Positions 28,510-38,600 of a stretch of 64,000 nt of DNA are shown here, in pieces. Under the pieces are notes generated by a model. That model did not search any database, was not told the origin of the DNA, and worked only from the letters and a program-made list of their open reading frames with translations. Source of the DNA: Glycocaulis alkaliphilus (GTDB taxonomy: Bacteria > Pseudomonadota > Alphaproteobacteria > Caulobacterales > Maricaulaceae); assembly GCF_004000605.1 (NCBI RefSeq), contig NZ_CP018911.1:124001-188000 (forward strand). Direction: 5' to 3'. The translations under genes were made by a program, and so were the position numbers. How positions within the stretch are numbered: position 1 is the stretch's first letter; the number at the start of each line of letters is the position of its first letter.

Positions 28510-29319
28510 TCAGGCCGCTTCGCGTCCCAGGCCGTCCAGCAATTTGGGCTCGGCGCTCTGGCGCTCCAGCCCCTCCACCGCTTTGAGCAGCAGTTTCAGG
28601 CTTTCCTGCAAGCCATTGGCGATGACGGCGGCGGACGCATCATTGCGCGTCAGGGCCAGCTCCAGCCGGTCGGCATCGGGCAGGCGCGCGGTTGCAAGGT
28701 CAATCCGCTCGGCGGCCCCTTCAACCCGGCCTGCCGCTTCTGAAATGCCTGATTCCAGTCTTTGCGCGAGCGTATCCAGCTCCGACCGGAAACTGCCCAG
28801 CGCGTCCTTGACGTCCACGCCCTGCAGGCTGGTGGCAATCTCGCGCATATCAGCCCGGAAGGCCGCAAGCTCCTCTTGCAGAGTGCCTGTGCTTTCAGGC
28901 GCGCCGGGGGGATCGGTTTCGGCGCTGGCCGCTTGCGTCTCTGCAGTGTCCTGCGCAAGGGCGGGGACATAGGCTTCGCCTTCGTCCTCGTTCTCCACCG
29001 GGATCTCCACCAGCACGGCCTGCCCGCGCAAATGCGACGGCCCGGTACCGAAAAGCGTTGTCTCCAGCTCTGCGCGCACCTTTTCCATCTCGGCCATTTT
29101 CTGGGAGGCCGAAACCAGCATCCAGCGCAGCGCGGCGGTGCGGGTGGCGCGGGTCGATCTGGCATCAAACCGCGTCAGGTATAGCCGGACAAAGCTGTCG
29201 ATATGCTCGGCCAGCGCGGTGTCCTTTGCAGGATCGCGATTGGGCGGCAGGGACAGCCGCAAGGCATAGGCATGCTCGCCGGCGCGGGGCTCGATACGGT
29301 CACGGCTGGTAATCAGCAT
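28510..29319 (-). CDS. Unknown coiled-coil protein
   Basis: A 269-residue soluble protein. The N-terminal 100 residues include a helical block (SFVRLYLTRFDARSTRATRTAALRW spread over 43-68); an acidic, Ala/Pro-rich linker occupies about 110-150; the C-terminal 120 residues are heptad-like helices rich in Ala, Leu, Glu and Arg, with repeated short AAGRVEGAAERID patterns. No enzyme motif is present. It precedes the end of the RND pump gene and reads away from it. A scaffold or regulator of an unknown kind is possible. Confidence 0.6.
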   Translation of the reverse strand: MLITSRDRIEPRAGEHAYALRLSLPPNRDPAKDTALAEHIDSFVRLYLTRFDARSTRATRTAALRWMLVSASQKMAEMEKVRAELETTLFGTGPSHLRGQAVLVEIPVENEDEGEAYVPALAQDTAETQAASAETDPPGAPESTGTLQEELAAFRADMREIATSLQGVDVKDALGSFRSELDTLAQRLESGISEAAGRVEGAAERIDLATARLPDADRLELALTRNDASAAVIANGLQESLKLLLKAVEGLERQSAEPKLLDGLGREAA

Positions 29320-29374
29320 GGCGGGAATCCTTCCGGCTTGCCCGCCATCTCGCGCTGATTGCGTTTATGACACG

Positions 29375-32300
29375 TTAACCTTTCAGCGCTGGCACTGGTT
29401 TTGGCGCGCGGATACCAAAGAACAGAGCGTAGAGCACAGGCGCTGCCACCAGGGTCAGCACCGTGGCAAAGGCCAGCCCGCCAATGATCGTGACCGCCAT
29501 GCCCTGGAAGAAGGCGTCGGCAATCAGCGGCATCATGCCCAAAATAGTCGTCGCCGAGGCGAGGAAGACCGGGCGCAGGCGGCTCACCGAGCCTTCGCGC
29601 ACCGCCTCGAACGGATCAATGCCGGCGGCCACGCGCTGATCGAGCTCGTCCACCAGCACGATGGCGTTCTTGATCAGCATGCCAGAGAGCGACAGGAAGC
29701 CCAGAAGCGCCGTGAAGGAGAAGGCGATATTGGTGACGAGAAGCCCGGCCGTGACCCCGCAAATGCTCATCGGCACAATAGCCCAGATGATGAGCGGCTG
29801 GCGCACCTTCTGGAACAGGAGGAAGCTGACGACCAGCATGACGATGAGGCTCAGCGGGAGCACCTGACCCAGCGACTCGTTCGCCTCCTGATTGGCTTCG
29901 ATCTCCCCGCCCCATTCGACCGAATAGCCGCGTGGCAGATCGATCGAATTGATCACGCCGGAAAAGCGCGGAAAGGCTGAAGCAGCCGTTTCGCCTTCGG
30001 GCGGATTGGCCTGCACGGTCAGCGTGCGCACCCGGTCGCGCCGCCGGATCAGCGTGTCGCGGGCCACCAGTTCGAAGCGCTCCACTGCCTGCGTGATCGG
30101 CACATAGGTGTTCTGGGACGGACTCCAGATCAGCCGGTCTTCAAGGGCGGAGGGGTTCTCCCGCTCGGTCAGCGGTGCCCGGGCAATGATCGGGATCAGA
30201 AGATCGCCCTCCCGGTAGAGGCCGACACGCGTGCCTTCCGTGGCAAAATGCAAGGCTTCGCCAATATCCTCTCGCGTCACGCCCGTCGTGCGCGCGCGCT
30301 CAGCGGAGATGACAGGCTCCAGCATCAGTTCACGGTTGCGCCAGGTATGGCGCATATCGGTAAGCGTTCCGGTGTCGGCGAGCCGGGCAACCGCCTCCTC
30401 GCCCAGTGCCCTCAGCACGTCGGCGTCAGGCCCGGAGAAACGGACTTCCAGACGGGCCCCTGCCGGCGGTCCGAACACGATACGTTCCCCGCGTACATCG
30501 GCCTCGGGTAATGTCTCGCGCACATGATTGACGATGCGTTCCGACAGGGCCGGTATCACGTCGGTGGAGTGGGCCCGCACCACCAGCTGGCCATAGGCGG
30601 TATTGGGCTGTTCGGAAGAATAGGTCAGCATGAAGCGCGTGCCGCCGCGTCCGACGAATGTGGTCACGCCGTCGGTTTCCGGCTGCACAAGCGCAAATCC
30701 GGCGGCCTCACGTACGGCCCGGTCAGTTGCAAGAATGTCCGTGCCCTGAGGAAGTTCGATATTGATGTAGAAGAGCGGGGTGTCGGAGTCCGGGAAGAAG
30801 GCAGCCCGTACGAAGCCGAAGCCCCAGAAGCTGGCCACCGTGATGGCGACAAGCGCTATCACGGTCAGCCAGCGGCGGCGCAGCGCCCCGGTGAGAATGG
30901 CCCGGTAGGCTGAATAGGTCCGCCCGCCATAGGGGTTGGGCTTGGATCCGCGCTCGGACTTGAACAGCGTATAGGCGATCATCGGTGAGACGGTGATGGC
31001 GAGAAGCCAGGACAGTCCCAGCGATATGCCGATCACCGCGAACATGGAGAACATGAACTCGCCGGTGGAGTCCTGTGACAGGCCCATGCCCGAAAACGCC
31101 ATGATGCCGATAATGGTCGCGCCCAGAAGCGGAAATTGCGTGGTCTTCACCGCGCGCTCTGCGGCGATCTGGCGGCGCACCCCGCGCTGCACATCAACCT
31201 GCATGCTCTCGGTCACGACAATCGCATTGTCGACCAGCATGCCCATCGCGATGATGAGCGCGCCCAGCGAGATGCGCTGCATGGTGATGTCGAACACTGA
31301 CATGAAGAACAGCGTGCCAAGTACGGTCAGGAGCAGGGTGGCCCCCACCGTCACCCCGGCGCGCCAACCCATGAACACGCACAGCATCACGATCACGATG
31401 CCCAGCGACATGGCCAGATTGACCAGAAAGCCGCTAATGGCTTCGTTGACCACCACATGCTGCTCGTAGATCGGGGTGAGCTCGACGCCGACGGGCAGGT
31501 CAGCCTCGAGCTGACGCAGGCGCTCTTCAACCCGGTGGCCGACATCCACGATATTGGCGTCGGGCAGGGCGGCAATACCCAGCGTGAATACGCGTTCGCC
31601 ATTATGGTAGGCGTAGAAGCTTTCCCGTTCCAGCGGCGCGCGCGTAACGGTCGCGATGTCCGACAGGCGCAGCACGCTGCCAGCAGCGCGCGGATTGATC
31701 AGAGTGTTCTCCAGCGCTTCAACCCCGTCGACCCGCTGGGGTACCGTCACGCGCAGCAGGCGGTCGCCTGCGGGCGTCTCGCCGGCCTGTACCACGGCAT
31801 TTTCGTTACTCACGGCCTGCAAGACAGCGTCAAAGGGCAGGCCCAGCCGGGCGAGCTGCTCCTGGGCAATCTCGATATAGATGCGTTCTTCGGGCAGGCC
31901 GGCGGCCTCGACGCGCGAGACGCCGCGCACCACCAGCAGTTCGCGGCGCAGATTGCGTGCCATGTCCCGGATCTCCCGGTCCGAATAGCCCGGTGCCGTT
32001 ACGGCATACAAAATGCCGTACACATCGGCGAAATCGTCAATGACTTGCGGGTCGGCCACGCCCGGCGGCAGGCCTGCCGATGCGTCGCGGACACGCTTTC
32101 TCAGCTCGTCCCAGACCTGCGGCAGTTGATGGCCGAGAATGTTGTCGCGGATGGAGACCTGGATCTCCGACATGCCCGGCATGGACTTCGAGGTGACACG
32201 GTCGAGCTGACCCATCTGCTGGATGGCCGCTTCGAGAAGCTCGGTCACCTCGGCCTCCACCTCCTCGGCGGTGGCGCCGGGATAGGCGGTGAAGATGATG

Positions 32301-32488
32301 GCTTCCTTGATGGTGAAGTCAGGGTCTTCCAGCTGGCCGACCGTGTTGAAGCCCCACAGGCCGCCAAGCAGGCAGGCCAGGATAATCAGCCAGCTGATGA
32401 CAGGCTTTTCAATGGAGATACGTGCCAGATTGAACGCATCATCGATACGCGCCGGCTCTTCCGGCGCGGGCTTTGCAGTGTCCGTCAT
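29375..32488 (-). CDS. RND-family efflux permease (TetR-linked)
   Basis: A proton-driven inner-membrane efflux pump of 1037 residues in the AcrB/HAE1 style, with 12 membrane segments and two large periplasmic domains. The conserved TM4 region reads GMLVDNAIVVTESM, with a single central Asp where AcrB has an Asp pair. N-terminal features are ISIEKPVISWLIILA and AYPGATAEEVEAEVT. It lies 25 bases after its adaptor gene, in a TetR-adaptor-pump operon. No outer-membrane channel gene is nearby, so it must use one encoded elsewhere. Confidence 0.93.
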   Translation of the reverse strand: MTDTAKPAPEEPARIDDAFNLARISIEKPVISWLIILACLLGGLWGFNTVGQLEDPDFTIKEAIIFTAYPGATAEEVEAEVTELLEAAIQQMGQLDRVTSKSMPGMSEIQVSIRDNILGHQLPQVWDELRKRVRDASAGLPPGVADPQVIDDFADVYGILYAVTAPGYSDREIRDMARNLRRELLVVRGVSRVEAAGLPEERIYIEIAQEQLARLGLPFDAVLQAVSNENAVVQAGETPAGDRLLRVTVPQRVDGVEALENTLINPRAAGSVLRLSDIATVTRAPLERESFYAYHNGERVFTLGIAALPDANIVDVGHRVEERLRQLEADLPVGVELTPIYEQHVVVNEAISGFLVNLAMSLGIVIVMLCVFMGWRAGVTVGATLLLTVLGTLFFMSVFDITMQRISLGALIIAMGMLVDNAIVVTESMQVDVQRGVRRQIAAERAVKTTQFPLLGATIIGIMAFSGMGLSQDSTGEFMFSMFAVIGISLGLSWLLAITVSPMIAYTLFKSERGSKPNPYGGRTYSAYRAILTGALRRRWLTVIALVAITVASFWGFGFVRAAFFPDSDTPLFYINIELPQGTDILATDRAVREAAGFALVQPETDGVTTFVGRGGTRFMLTYSSEQPNTAYGQLVVRAHSTDVIPALSERIVNHVRETLPEADVRGERIVFGPPAGARLEVRFSGPDADVLRALGEEAVARLADTGTLTDMRHTWRNRELMLEPVISAERARTTGVTREDIGEALHFATEGTRVGLYREGDLLIPIIARAPLTERENPSALEDRLIWSPSQNTYVPITQAVERFELVARDTLIRRRDRVRTLTVQANPPEGETAASAFPRFSGVINSIDLPRGYSVEWGGEIEANQEANESLGQVLPLSLIVMLVVSFLLFQKVRQPLIIWAIVPMSICGVTAGLLVTNIAFSFTALLGFLSLSGMLIKNAIVLVDELDQRVAAGIDPFEAVREGSVSRLRPVFLASATTILGMMPLIADAFFQGMAVTIIGGLAFATVLTLVAAPVLYALFFGIRAPKPVPALKG

Positions 32489-32513
32489 GGTGTTGATCCT
32501 GCCGGGTTACAGA

Positions 32514-33608
32514 CTAGCGCGCAGCGCCATTTTGGGCGACGGCCCCTGAGGGCGCCATGGGGCGTACACGCATGCCTTCGCTTAGCGCGCTGACGCCCGC
32601 GGTGACGATTTGCTCGCCTGCCTGTACCCCGTCCAGCACCAGCACCGAGCCGCCTTCGACGCCGCGCGTGCGTACCGGCCGGGCACTGACCGAGCTGGTG
32701 TGCGGATCGAACACCCAGACCTGGAAACCGCCATCTGGCAGAGCCGCCAGCGCGGTCACCGGAATGCGCACCGCATCACCGCCGGGCAGGGATTCCTGAT
32801 CGAGCTGAACACGCACATTCACCGTCATGCCGGGCAATATGTTGCCGGGCAGGTCTGCCGGCAGCGCGAACATCACCTTGTAGGTTTGCGAAGCGGTGTC
32901 TGGCTCCGCGATCAGCTCGCGGAACTCCAGAGGAAACTCGCGGTCGGCCATGAACGGGAAACGGGCCGAGATCGTGTAGCTGTCCGGCCGTTCGAGTGTC
33001 GCGATCAGGCTTTCGGGCACGGCAATCGCGACCCGCAGCTCAGACAGGTCCTGCAGGCGGGCGACCGGCTGGCCGACGTTCAGCGTGGTGAAATTATCAA
33101 CCAGCCTGCGGCTCATCAGCCCGGTAAACGGGGCTTCAATAGTCGCGTAGGAAAGGTTCTGACGCATCGTATCAAGCGCCACCGAGCGCAGCTCGAACGC
33201 GGTGCGGGCATCTTCCAGCGCCGCGTCGGAGGCGATGCCGCGCTCATGCAGTGTCTGCTGGCGGTCAAGATTCGTGCGTGCCTGCTGCAGCTGGACGCGC
33301 GCCTCGCGCAAGGCTCGCTCGTAATCCTGGTCTTCCAGCCGGGCGATCAGCGTGCCTTCTTGCACCATCTGGCCTTCGGGAATGGCAAATTCGGCCAGCC
33401 GGCCGGAAACCTGAAAGGCAAGATCCACACTATAGCGGGCCTCTACGCGGCCGACGAATTCCCGCCGGGCAAGGCCGGTGGGCGCCGCAACCGTTTCGAT
33501 ACGCGCGGTGCGCAGCGTTTCTTCAGGGGTGGCTGCCACATCAGAGCACGCCGCCAGCAGGGCAGCGGAAAGGAGGGCGGCAGCGGGGAGGAGATAGCGC
33601 GTCATCAT
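32514..33608 (-). CDS. Lipoprotein periplasmic adaptor of the RND pump
   Basis: Membrane-fusion protein of 364 residues linking the pump to an outer-membrane channel. The lipobox is LLAAC. The order is barrel-sandwich hybrid (GRVEARYSVDLAFQVSGRLAE), coiled-coil hairpin (about 95-150), IEAPFTGLMSRRLVDN, then the beta-barrel and membrane-proximal domains. Its start overlaps the TetR stop by four bases, so expression is coupled to the repressor gene. Two adjacent ATG codons are possible starts (33608 and 33605). Confidence 0.92.
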   Translation of the reverse strand: MMTRYLLPAAALLSAALLAACSDVAATPEETLRTARIETVAAPTGLARREFVGRVEARYSVDLAFQVSGRLAEFAIPEGQMVQEGTLIARLEDQDYERALREARVQLQQARTNLDRQQTLHERGIASDAALEDARTAFELRSVALDTMRQNLSYATIEAPFTGLMSRRLVDNFTTLNVGQPVARLQDLSELRVAIAVPESLIATLERPDSYTISARFPFMADREFPLEFRELIAEPDTASQTYKVMFALPADLPGNILPGMTVNVRVQLDQESLPGGDAVRIPVTALAALPDGGFQVWVFDPHTSSVSARPVRTRGVEGGSVLVLDGVQAGEQIVTAGVSALSEGMRVRPMAPSGAVAQNGAAR

Positions 33609-34171
33609 GACTTGGGCTCCGAAATGAGATCGACCAGCCGGGCCTCTACGCGGGCCCGTTCTTCAGGGGTTAGAAAGTCCAGACCGAGCATGTCGGCAAA
33701 ATGCAGCCCGTCGACAGCAAGGAAGACGACGCGGGCCAGATCGGGGTCGGCGGCGCTTGCCAGCAGATCAACGCGCATCTGCGTCAGCAGCCCCCGCACT
33801 GGGTCCAGCAACTCAGGATGTTCAGCGGCAGCCGCCATCAGACCCATCATGAATTTCTGGCTGTGGGGCTCTTTCTCGCAGGCCGTGCGGATCAGTGCCG
33901 AAAGCTCTGACTGTCCCTGCTCGCGCGCATCCTTGCGGGCGAGTTCCACATCGCAATGCACGGCGTCGACGATACGCGCCACCATGCCCTTGATGAGGTC
34001 CAGCTTGGACGGGAAATTGTACAGTACGCCGCCTTTGGAAAACCCGCTCTCGCGCACGACCGCATCAATGGTCAGCCGGCCAGCGCCTTCGCGTTCTACA
34101 ACGCGCTCGGCGGCGTCAAGAATGACGTCGCGGGCAGAGGCACGGGCTTCCTTGGCGGCAGTTTTCGGCAT
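33605..34171 (-). CDS. TetR-family repressor of the efflux operon
   Basis: A 188-residue regulator. The first 60 residues are the TetR helix-turn-helix domain (RDVILDAAERVVEREGAGRLTIDAV; GFSKGGVLYNFPSK). The rest is the ligand-binding domain of the TetR_C_37 kind. It is the first gene of the operon and lies downstream of two identical palindromes (34204-34215 and 34267-34278) that are almost certainly its own binding sites. Confidence 0.9.
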   Translation of the reverse strand: MPKTAAKEARASARDVILDAAERVVEREGAGRLTIDAVVRESGFSKGGVLYNFPSKLDLIKGMVARIVDAVHCDVELARKDAREQGQSELSALIRTACEKEPHSQKFMMGLMAAAAEHPELLDPVRGLLTQMRVDLLASAADPDLARVVFLAVDGLHFADMLGLDFLTPEERARVEARLVDLISEPKS

Positions 34172-34203
34172 GATGTGTACTCACAAGCACCTGGCGGCTG
34201 GGT

Positions 34204-34215
34204 CCGTCCAGACGG
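34204..34215. promoter_or_regulatory. TetR operator, proximal copy
   Basis: CCGTC-CA-GACGG: a perfect palindrome 33 bases before the tetR start, followed by TAT. The same 15-base string occurs inverted at 34264-34278. The spacing of 63 bases between the two centres is about six helical turns. Confidence 0.7.
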
Positions 34216-34266
34216 TATGCTGCAGTGCAACGAGGCCGGGGGAGCTAATTGTGCAGCGCATCTATA

Positions 34267-34278
34267 CCGTCTGGACGG
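34267..34278. promoter_or_regulatory. TetR operator, distal copy
   Basis: CCGTC-TG-GACGG, embedded in ACCGTCTGGACGGT (34266-34279). It is an inverted copy of the site at 34204-34215; the matching extends to ATACCGTCTGGACGG. Two sites could allow looping or control of both the tetR operon and the divergent gene. Confidence 0.7.
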
Positions 34279-34481
34279 TTTTGATGAAATAGCGCGTTCA
34301 CTGCCGCCGTGCAAGAGGTGGCCGTAAAAATTCTTTCTGGCTCCGGCCGGGCCACCAAATGTGACGTTTCAATGAAGATTCAGCGCCGAGGGCCGCCGGG
34401 TAGGCGCTTTTCTTTGCGCGGGTGAAAGAAACGGGATAAGGCGCGCGCTGAACAGGTTTGGTCCCGCAAAGGCTCTGTTGC

Positions 34482-35627
34482 ATGGATATGGTCATTCTCG
34501 GTGTGCCACTTCTGGCACTGGTAGGATTCCTGTTTGCCTCCTACGCGATTGTCGCCAACGACGTCATCCAGACGCTGGGGACGTTCCTGTCGTCGAATGC
34601 CAAACGCCCCTGGCTGCTGCTCTGGGCATTTGCGTCGTCCATTATCGTGGCGGTGATGATCTATGGCTGGTTCGCCTATGACGGCGATATTGCTTTCGGC
34701 CGCCTCAACCGCATTCCCTATCCGGAGCTGGGTATTCAGTGGTGGCATGTGCTGCCGCCTCTGGTCCTGCTCGTGCTGACACGCTTTGGCATCCCGGTTT
34801 CGACGACATTCCTTGTACTGACGATTTTTACCCTGTCGGGCGGTTCGGCTACCGAGGGTGTCCTCGGCGACATGCTGATGAAGAGCTTTTTCGGCTACCT
34901 CGTAGCCTTCGCCGCTGGCGCGGTCGTGTTTCTGGTCATCGCGCGCCTGTTTGAGCGCTGGGTTGCGCGCACGCGCGGCCAGCCCATCTCCCCGGTCTGG
35001 TTCATCGCCCAGTGGTGCTCCACAGCTTTCCTGTGGTCGCAATGGCTGATGCAGGATCTGGCCAATATCTTCATCTTCCTGCCGCGCGAGACCGTTATCG
35101 CCGCTGACGGCTCGGTACAGGTCACCTTCTCCCTTGGCCTGGTGGTGTTTGCGACCCTTCTGATGGTTGCCCTGCACGGCATCATTTTCGCCACGCGTGG
35201 CGGCGAGATTCAAAAAATCGTCCTCACAAAGACAAATACCGTGGACCCGCGCTCGGCCACTTTTGTTGATCTGATCTACGCGTTCATCCTGCTGTTTTTC
35301 AAGGAACTCAACGACGTGCCCATGAGCACGACCTGGGTGTTCCTCGGCCTTCTGGCGGGCCGCGAGATCGCGATTACCTATGTCGCCTCGCTGCGCTCCA
35401 AGGGCGAGGCCATGTTCGACGTGGCGACCGATATTGGCCGGGCCGGCATCGGCCTTGCGGTGTCCGTCGCGATGGCCGTCGCCCTGCCTTTCGTAGCGAC
35501 CGGCTCAATGCCGGATATACGCCAGCAGATTTTCGGATCAGCAGAGGCGCAAACGGGGCCTGCCGATACGCCGGCTCCTGTGTCCGCCGAAACCGGCCCT
35601 GCCATACCGGCGCGCGGCGCACCCTGA
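34482..35627 (+). CDS. PiT-like inorganic phosphate transporter relative
   Basis: A 381-residue membrane protein with about nine to ten segments. It shows two copies of the PiT-family signature: ANDVIQTLGT (25-34) with PVSTT (105-109), and LNDVPMSTT (276-284). In classical PiT proteins these are GANDVANA and PVSTTH. The His after the second Thr is missing in both copies (Phe and Trp instead), so the substrate may differ. A Pro/Ala-rich tail of about 30 residues ends the protein. The start at 34482 follows AAAGG; no close Shine-Dalgarno is visible. It converges with tamB. Confidence 0.65.
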   Translation: MDMVILGVPLLALVGFLFASYAIVANDVIQTLGTFLSSNAKRPWLLLWAFASSIIVAVMIYGWFAYDGDIAFGRLNRIPYPELGIQWWHVLPPLVLLVLTRFGIPVSTTFLVLTIFTLSGGSATEGVLGDMLMKSFFGYLVAFAAGAVVFLVIARLFERWVARTRGQPISPVWFIAQWCSTAFLWSQWLMQDLANIFIFLPRETVIAADGSVQVTFSLGLVVFATLLMVALHGIIFATRGGEIQKIVLTKTNTVDPRSATFVDLIYAFILLFFKELNDVPMSTTWVFLGLLAGREIAITYVASLRSKGEAMFDVATDIGRAGIGLAVSVAMAVALPFVATGSMPDIRQQIFGSAEAQTGPADTPAPVSAETGPAIPARGAP

Positions 35628-35634
35628 GACGGCG

Positions 35635-38600
35635 TCAGTCGTATTCGCGCCGCCAGGTCAGGGCGACGCCGGTATCACCGTCCGGCGCAATGCGTGACAA
35701 GAGGGTCAGATTCTGGGTCAGCGCCCATTCGATGCGAGTGGTGGCGCTCGCCGATCCGCCGCCCGTCTCCACTTCCAGATATACATCCTCGGTAAGATAG
35801 CGCCCGCCTGCAACGACCGTTTCGCCCGTTCGGCTGGAGCTGACCGAGAGCTGGTCCAGGCCCAGCCCGCTGCGCAACGCTCCGAACGGATCGAACCCGC
35901 CCCCCGACGACATGCTGGCGACCGCGCCAGCCAGCTGGGCGGCCTGCACCCCGCTGAGCTGCCCGGCGCCCTGATCGAACAGAAGCCGCGCTGCAATCTC
36001 GTCCTGTGGCAGGCTGGGGGTCGAGGCCAGGGTGATTTCCGGCGCGCTCACCACGCCGCCCACGCGGATCTCCGCTGTAATCTCGCGGGCCTGCCGGGCC
36101 GCCACCAGATTGATGGCGGCGTCCATCGGGTCGCCAGCGAAGACGACCGAGCCCGAGCGCATCTCGAAGGGCCGGCCCAGCAGGTCCGCACGTCCGCGCA
36201 GCAGGGTTGCGCGGCCCCTCAGGCTTATCGCGTTGGTGGGGCCCCGCGCCGTCACATCCATCGACCATTCAGAGTCAAATTGCCCGCCACGTACGAAGAT
36301 GCGCCCCGGCGCCCGGATGCGATAATCCAGAACGATGTCCGGCCCCCGGCGAAGCTCTGCCAGGTCATCGCGGGCCCCGGCGGCATTGATGTGTACTACC
36401 TCCACCAGGGGGATGGAGGGGCGGCTGGCTTCAGGCGGGCGCACCTCGGCGCGTGCAATCCGGGTTTCGCCGCTGATTTCGATGCGGTTATCGCCCACAC
36501 CAATGTCCACATTGCCCCCGCCCACGACGGTGAGATCGGGGCGCTCGATAATCAGGAAGTCGGTGAACTGCAGCGCCGCCTCGCCCTGAAGGCGGGCACC
36601 GGCCAGGCTGAAACTGCCATTGCCGGTCAGCTCCCCGCCTTCGGCGCTTTGCGCCCGCAAGCTATCTATCTCCAGCCCGTCCTCGGCGAAGCGTGCGTCG
36701 AGGCGCAGGTTCTGGACAGAAATGCCGATTGCCGGATCATCAAAACGGCCGTTTTCAAGCACGAGGGTGCCATCAAGATCCGGTGCGCCGACACTGCCGC
36801 CGAGCACCGCTTCCAGACGGGCTGTTCCGGAGAGGCTCTGGCCTTCGGCGAGCCGGAACGCGGCCAGCGTGCCTATCTCGCCTGATACCCTTGCGGCGCC
36901 AGCCAGACCCGTCTCCGGCGCGGTCAGGCTCTCAGGGCCGGTAACGGGCCCTGAGAGCAGCTGTATACTCGCCGTTGCCTGCAGGTCCGATCCGCGCGCC
37001 CGCGCCTCCAGCTGAGCCCCGGCCTCGTCGAGCATCATGGTCAGGGTGCCGTTCAGGGTGATGTCGGCGCCGTCGGGCCGCTGGCTTTCTGGCGGCGCGA
37101 TGTCTTCCGCCTCAAGCCGCATGGTGCCGGTCCATGTGCCGCCAGCCTGAGACAAAGCGAGATTGCCCGAAACGGCGCCGCCCACAGGCTCGCGCCCGGA
37201 TGGATAGCTGGCCAGCGCGGCAGGAATGTTGGCGGCATCGAGCGTCACCTCAATACTGTCATCGCCGGTGTCAACGCGCGCGTCGAGCGTGCCCCGGTTC
37301 AGCCCCAGTGAAAGGCGTGCCCGCGTGCCATCTGGCCCGAAGCGGAAATCGGCGGCCTCGCGCGTGGCGATACGTACACCGCCATAGCGGCCGATGAGGG
37401 AAAATCCGAGCGCGGTCTCATCCTCACCCGATGTCAGCTGCCCATTGACGGATACAAGCGCGCGTGCGCCGTACGCGCCCTCGGCCTCCAGCGTGAAGCC
37501 GATATTGTCTACCGGGCCTTCGGCATCAAACTCCAGCCTGTCGAGATAGGTCAGGTTTTCGCCCACCATGTCCTCGGCCCGGATCCGCGCGGAAATATGG
37601 CCGTCGGCAAGCCGGAAGGCGATCGCTGCCGACCCGAAACCGTTGACAGGCATCGCGCGCAGCGCGCCCCCCACACGGCTGCCTTCGGCCTGCAGCCCAC
37701 CGGTGTAGTTGAACCCGCCAAACCGGCCTTCGATACCGCTCAGATCGGCGCGCTCGCCCTCGCGTGATGCCCGGCCTCCAATATCGACGGGGCCCGTGCC
37801 CGTGGCGCCGGTCAGCCGCCATGCGCCGTCAAAGGCATCGGGCGGGCCTTCGCCTTCAAGGCGCAGCCGCGCATTCTCCACCACGACCGGGCCGGCCCCG
37901 GCGCGCGGCGCGGTCATGTCGGCGCGGATACGCAGCGTGTCATTGCGGTCACGCGCTTCAAAGGCGAGGCTCGCCGTGCCTTCCAGCACCATGGCTGCCA
38001 GCGGCGCGCCGCAAGACCATGCGGCCTGCCCGGTTATGTCCCAGCCCTGTTCGTCGGAGCTGCCTTGCGCTTCAGCCACCAGATTGGGAGCTTCAATGTC
38101 CAGTGCTTCCAGCGCTATGGCACCGTCCGCGCGCCGCTCCCCGCGGGCACTGAAGCGCGCCTCCCCGCCGATACGCGTGCCCAGCTCGCGTCCCAGGTTC
38201 TGCGCCCTCCCGCTCGCCGAGAACCGGCCCGTCCCGTCAAAGCCCAGCGCCAGCTCGGCGGTGCCAGAGGCGCGCCCGGATAATTGTTCGGTCAGGCGTT
38301 CAATGGCCAGCCCGTCATAGCGCAATGACAGGGCAATGCGTTCGCGCGCCGTGTCCACACTGCCGCTGGCCGTCAGCACCAGGGCGGAGGCGCCCTCCAG
38401 CCGTGCTGACACGATTTCCAGCTGGCGCTGCTCACTGTTCCAGACAAGCCGGGCCTCGAGCGCAGGTTCGGCTCCGGCCAGCGTCTGCAGAATGTCCGGC
38501 TCCAGAGCGGTCGAACGGGTCTGCAGGGATGCATCCACCCGTATCGTGTCCAGAGGACCCTCCACGCGCACCGGGCCGCCTGCGTGGGCGATATTGCCGA

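Larger units (their letters stand above)
34172..34481. other. Gene-free region between the tetR operon and the PiT-like gene
   Basis: This 310-base divergent gap contains the two TetR palindromes in its left third (34204-34279). The remainder (34280-34481) has no open frame that looks coding and no hairpin that I can see; it should hold the promoter of the PiT-like gene. Confidence 0.6.

Noticed and set aside
32610-34292. 560-codon plus-strand frame over the adaptor and tetR genes
   Set aside because: Antisense to two genes with clear domains.
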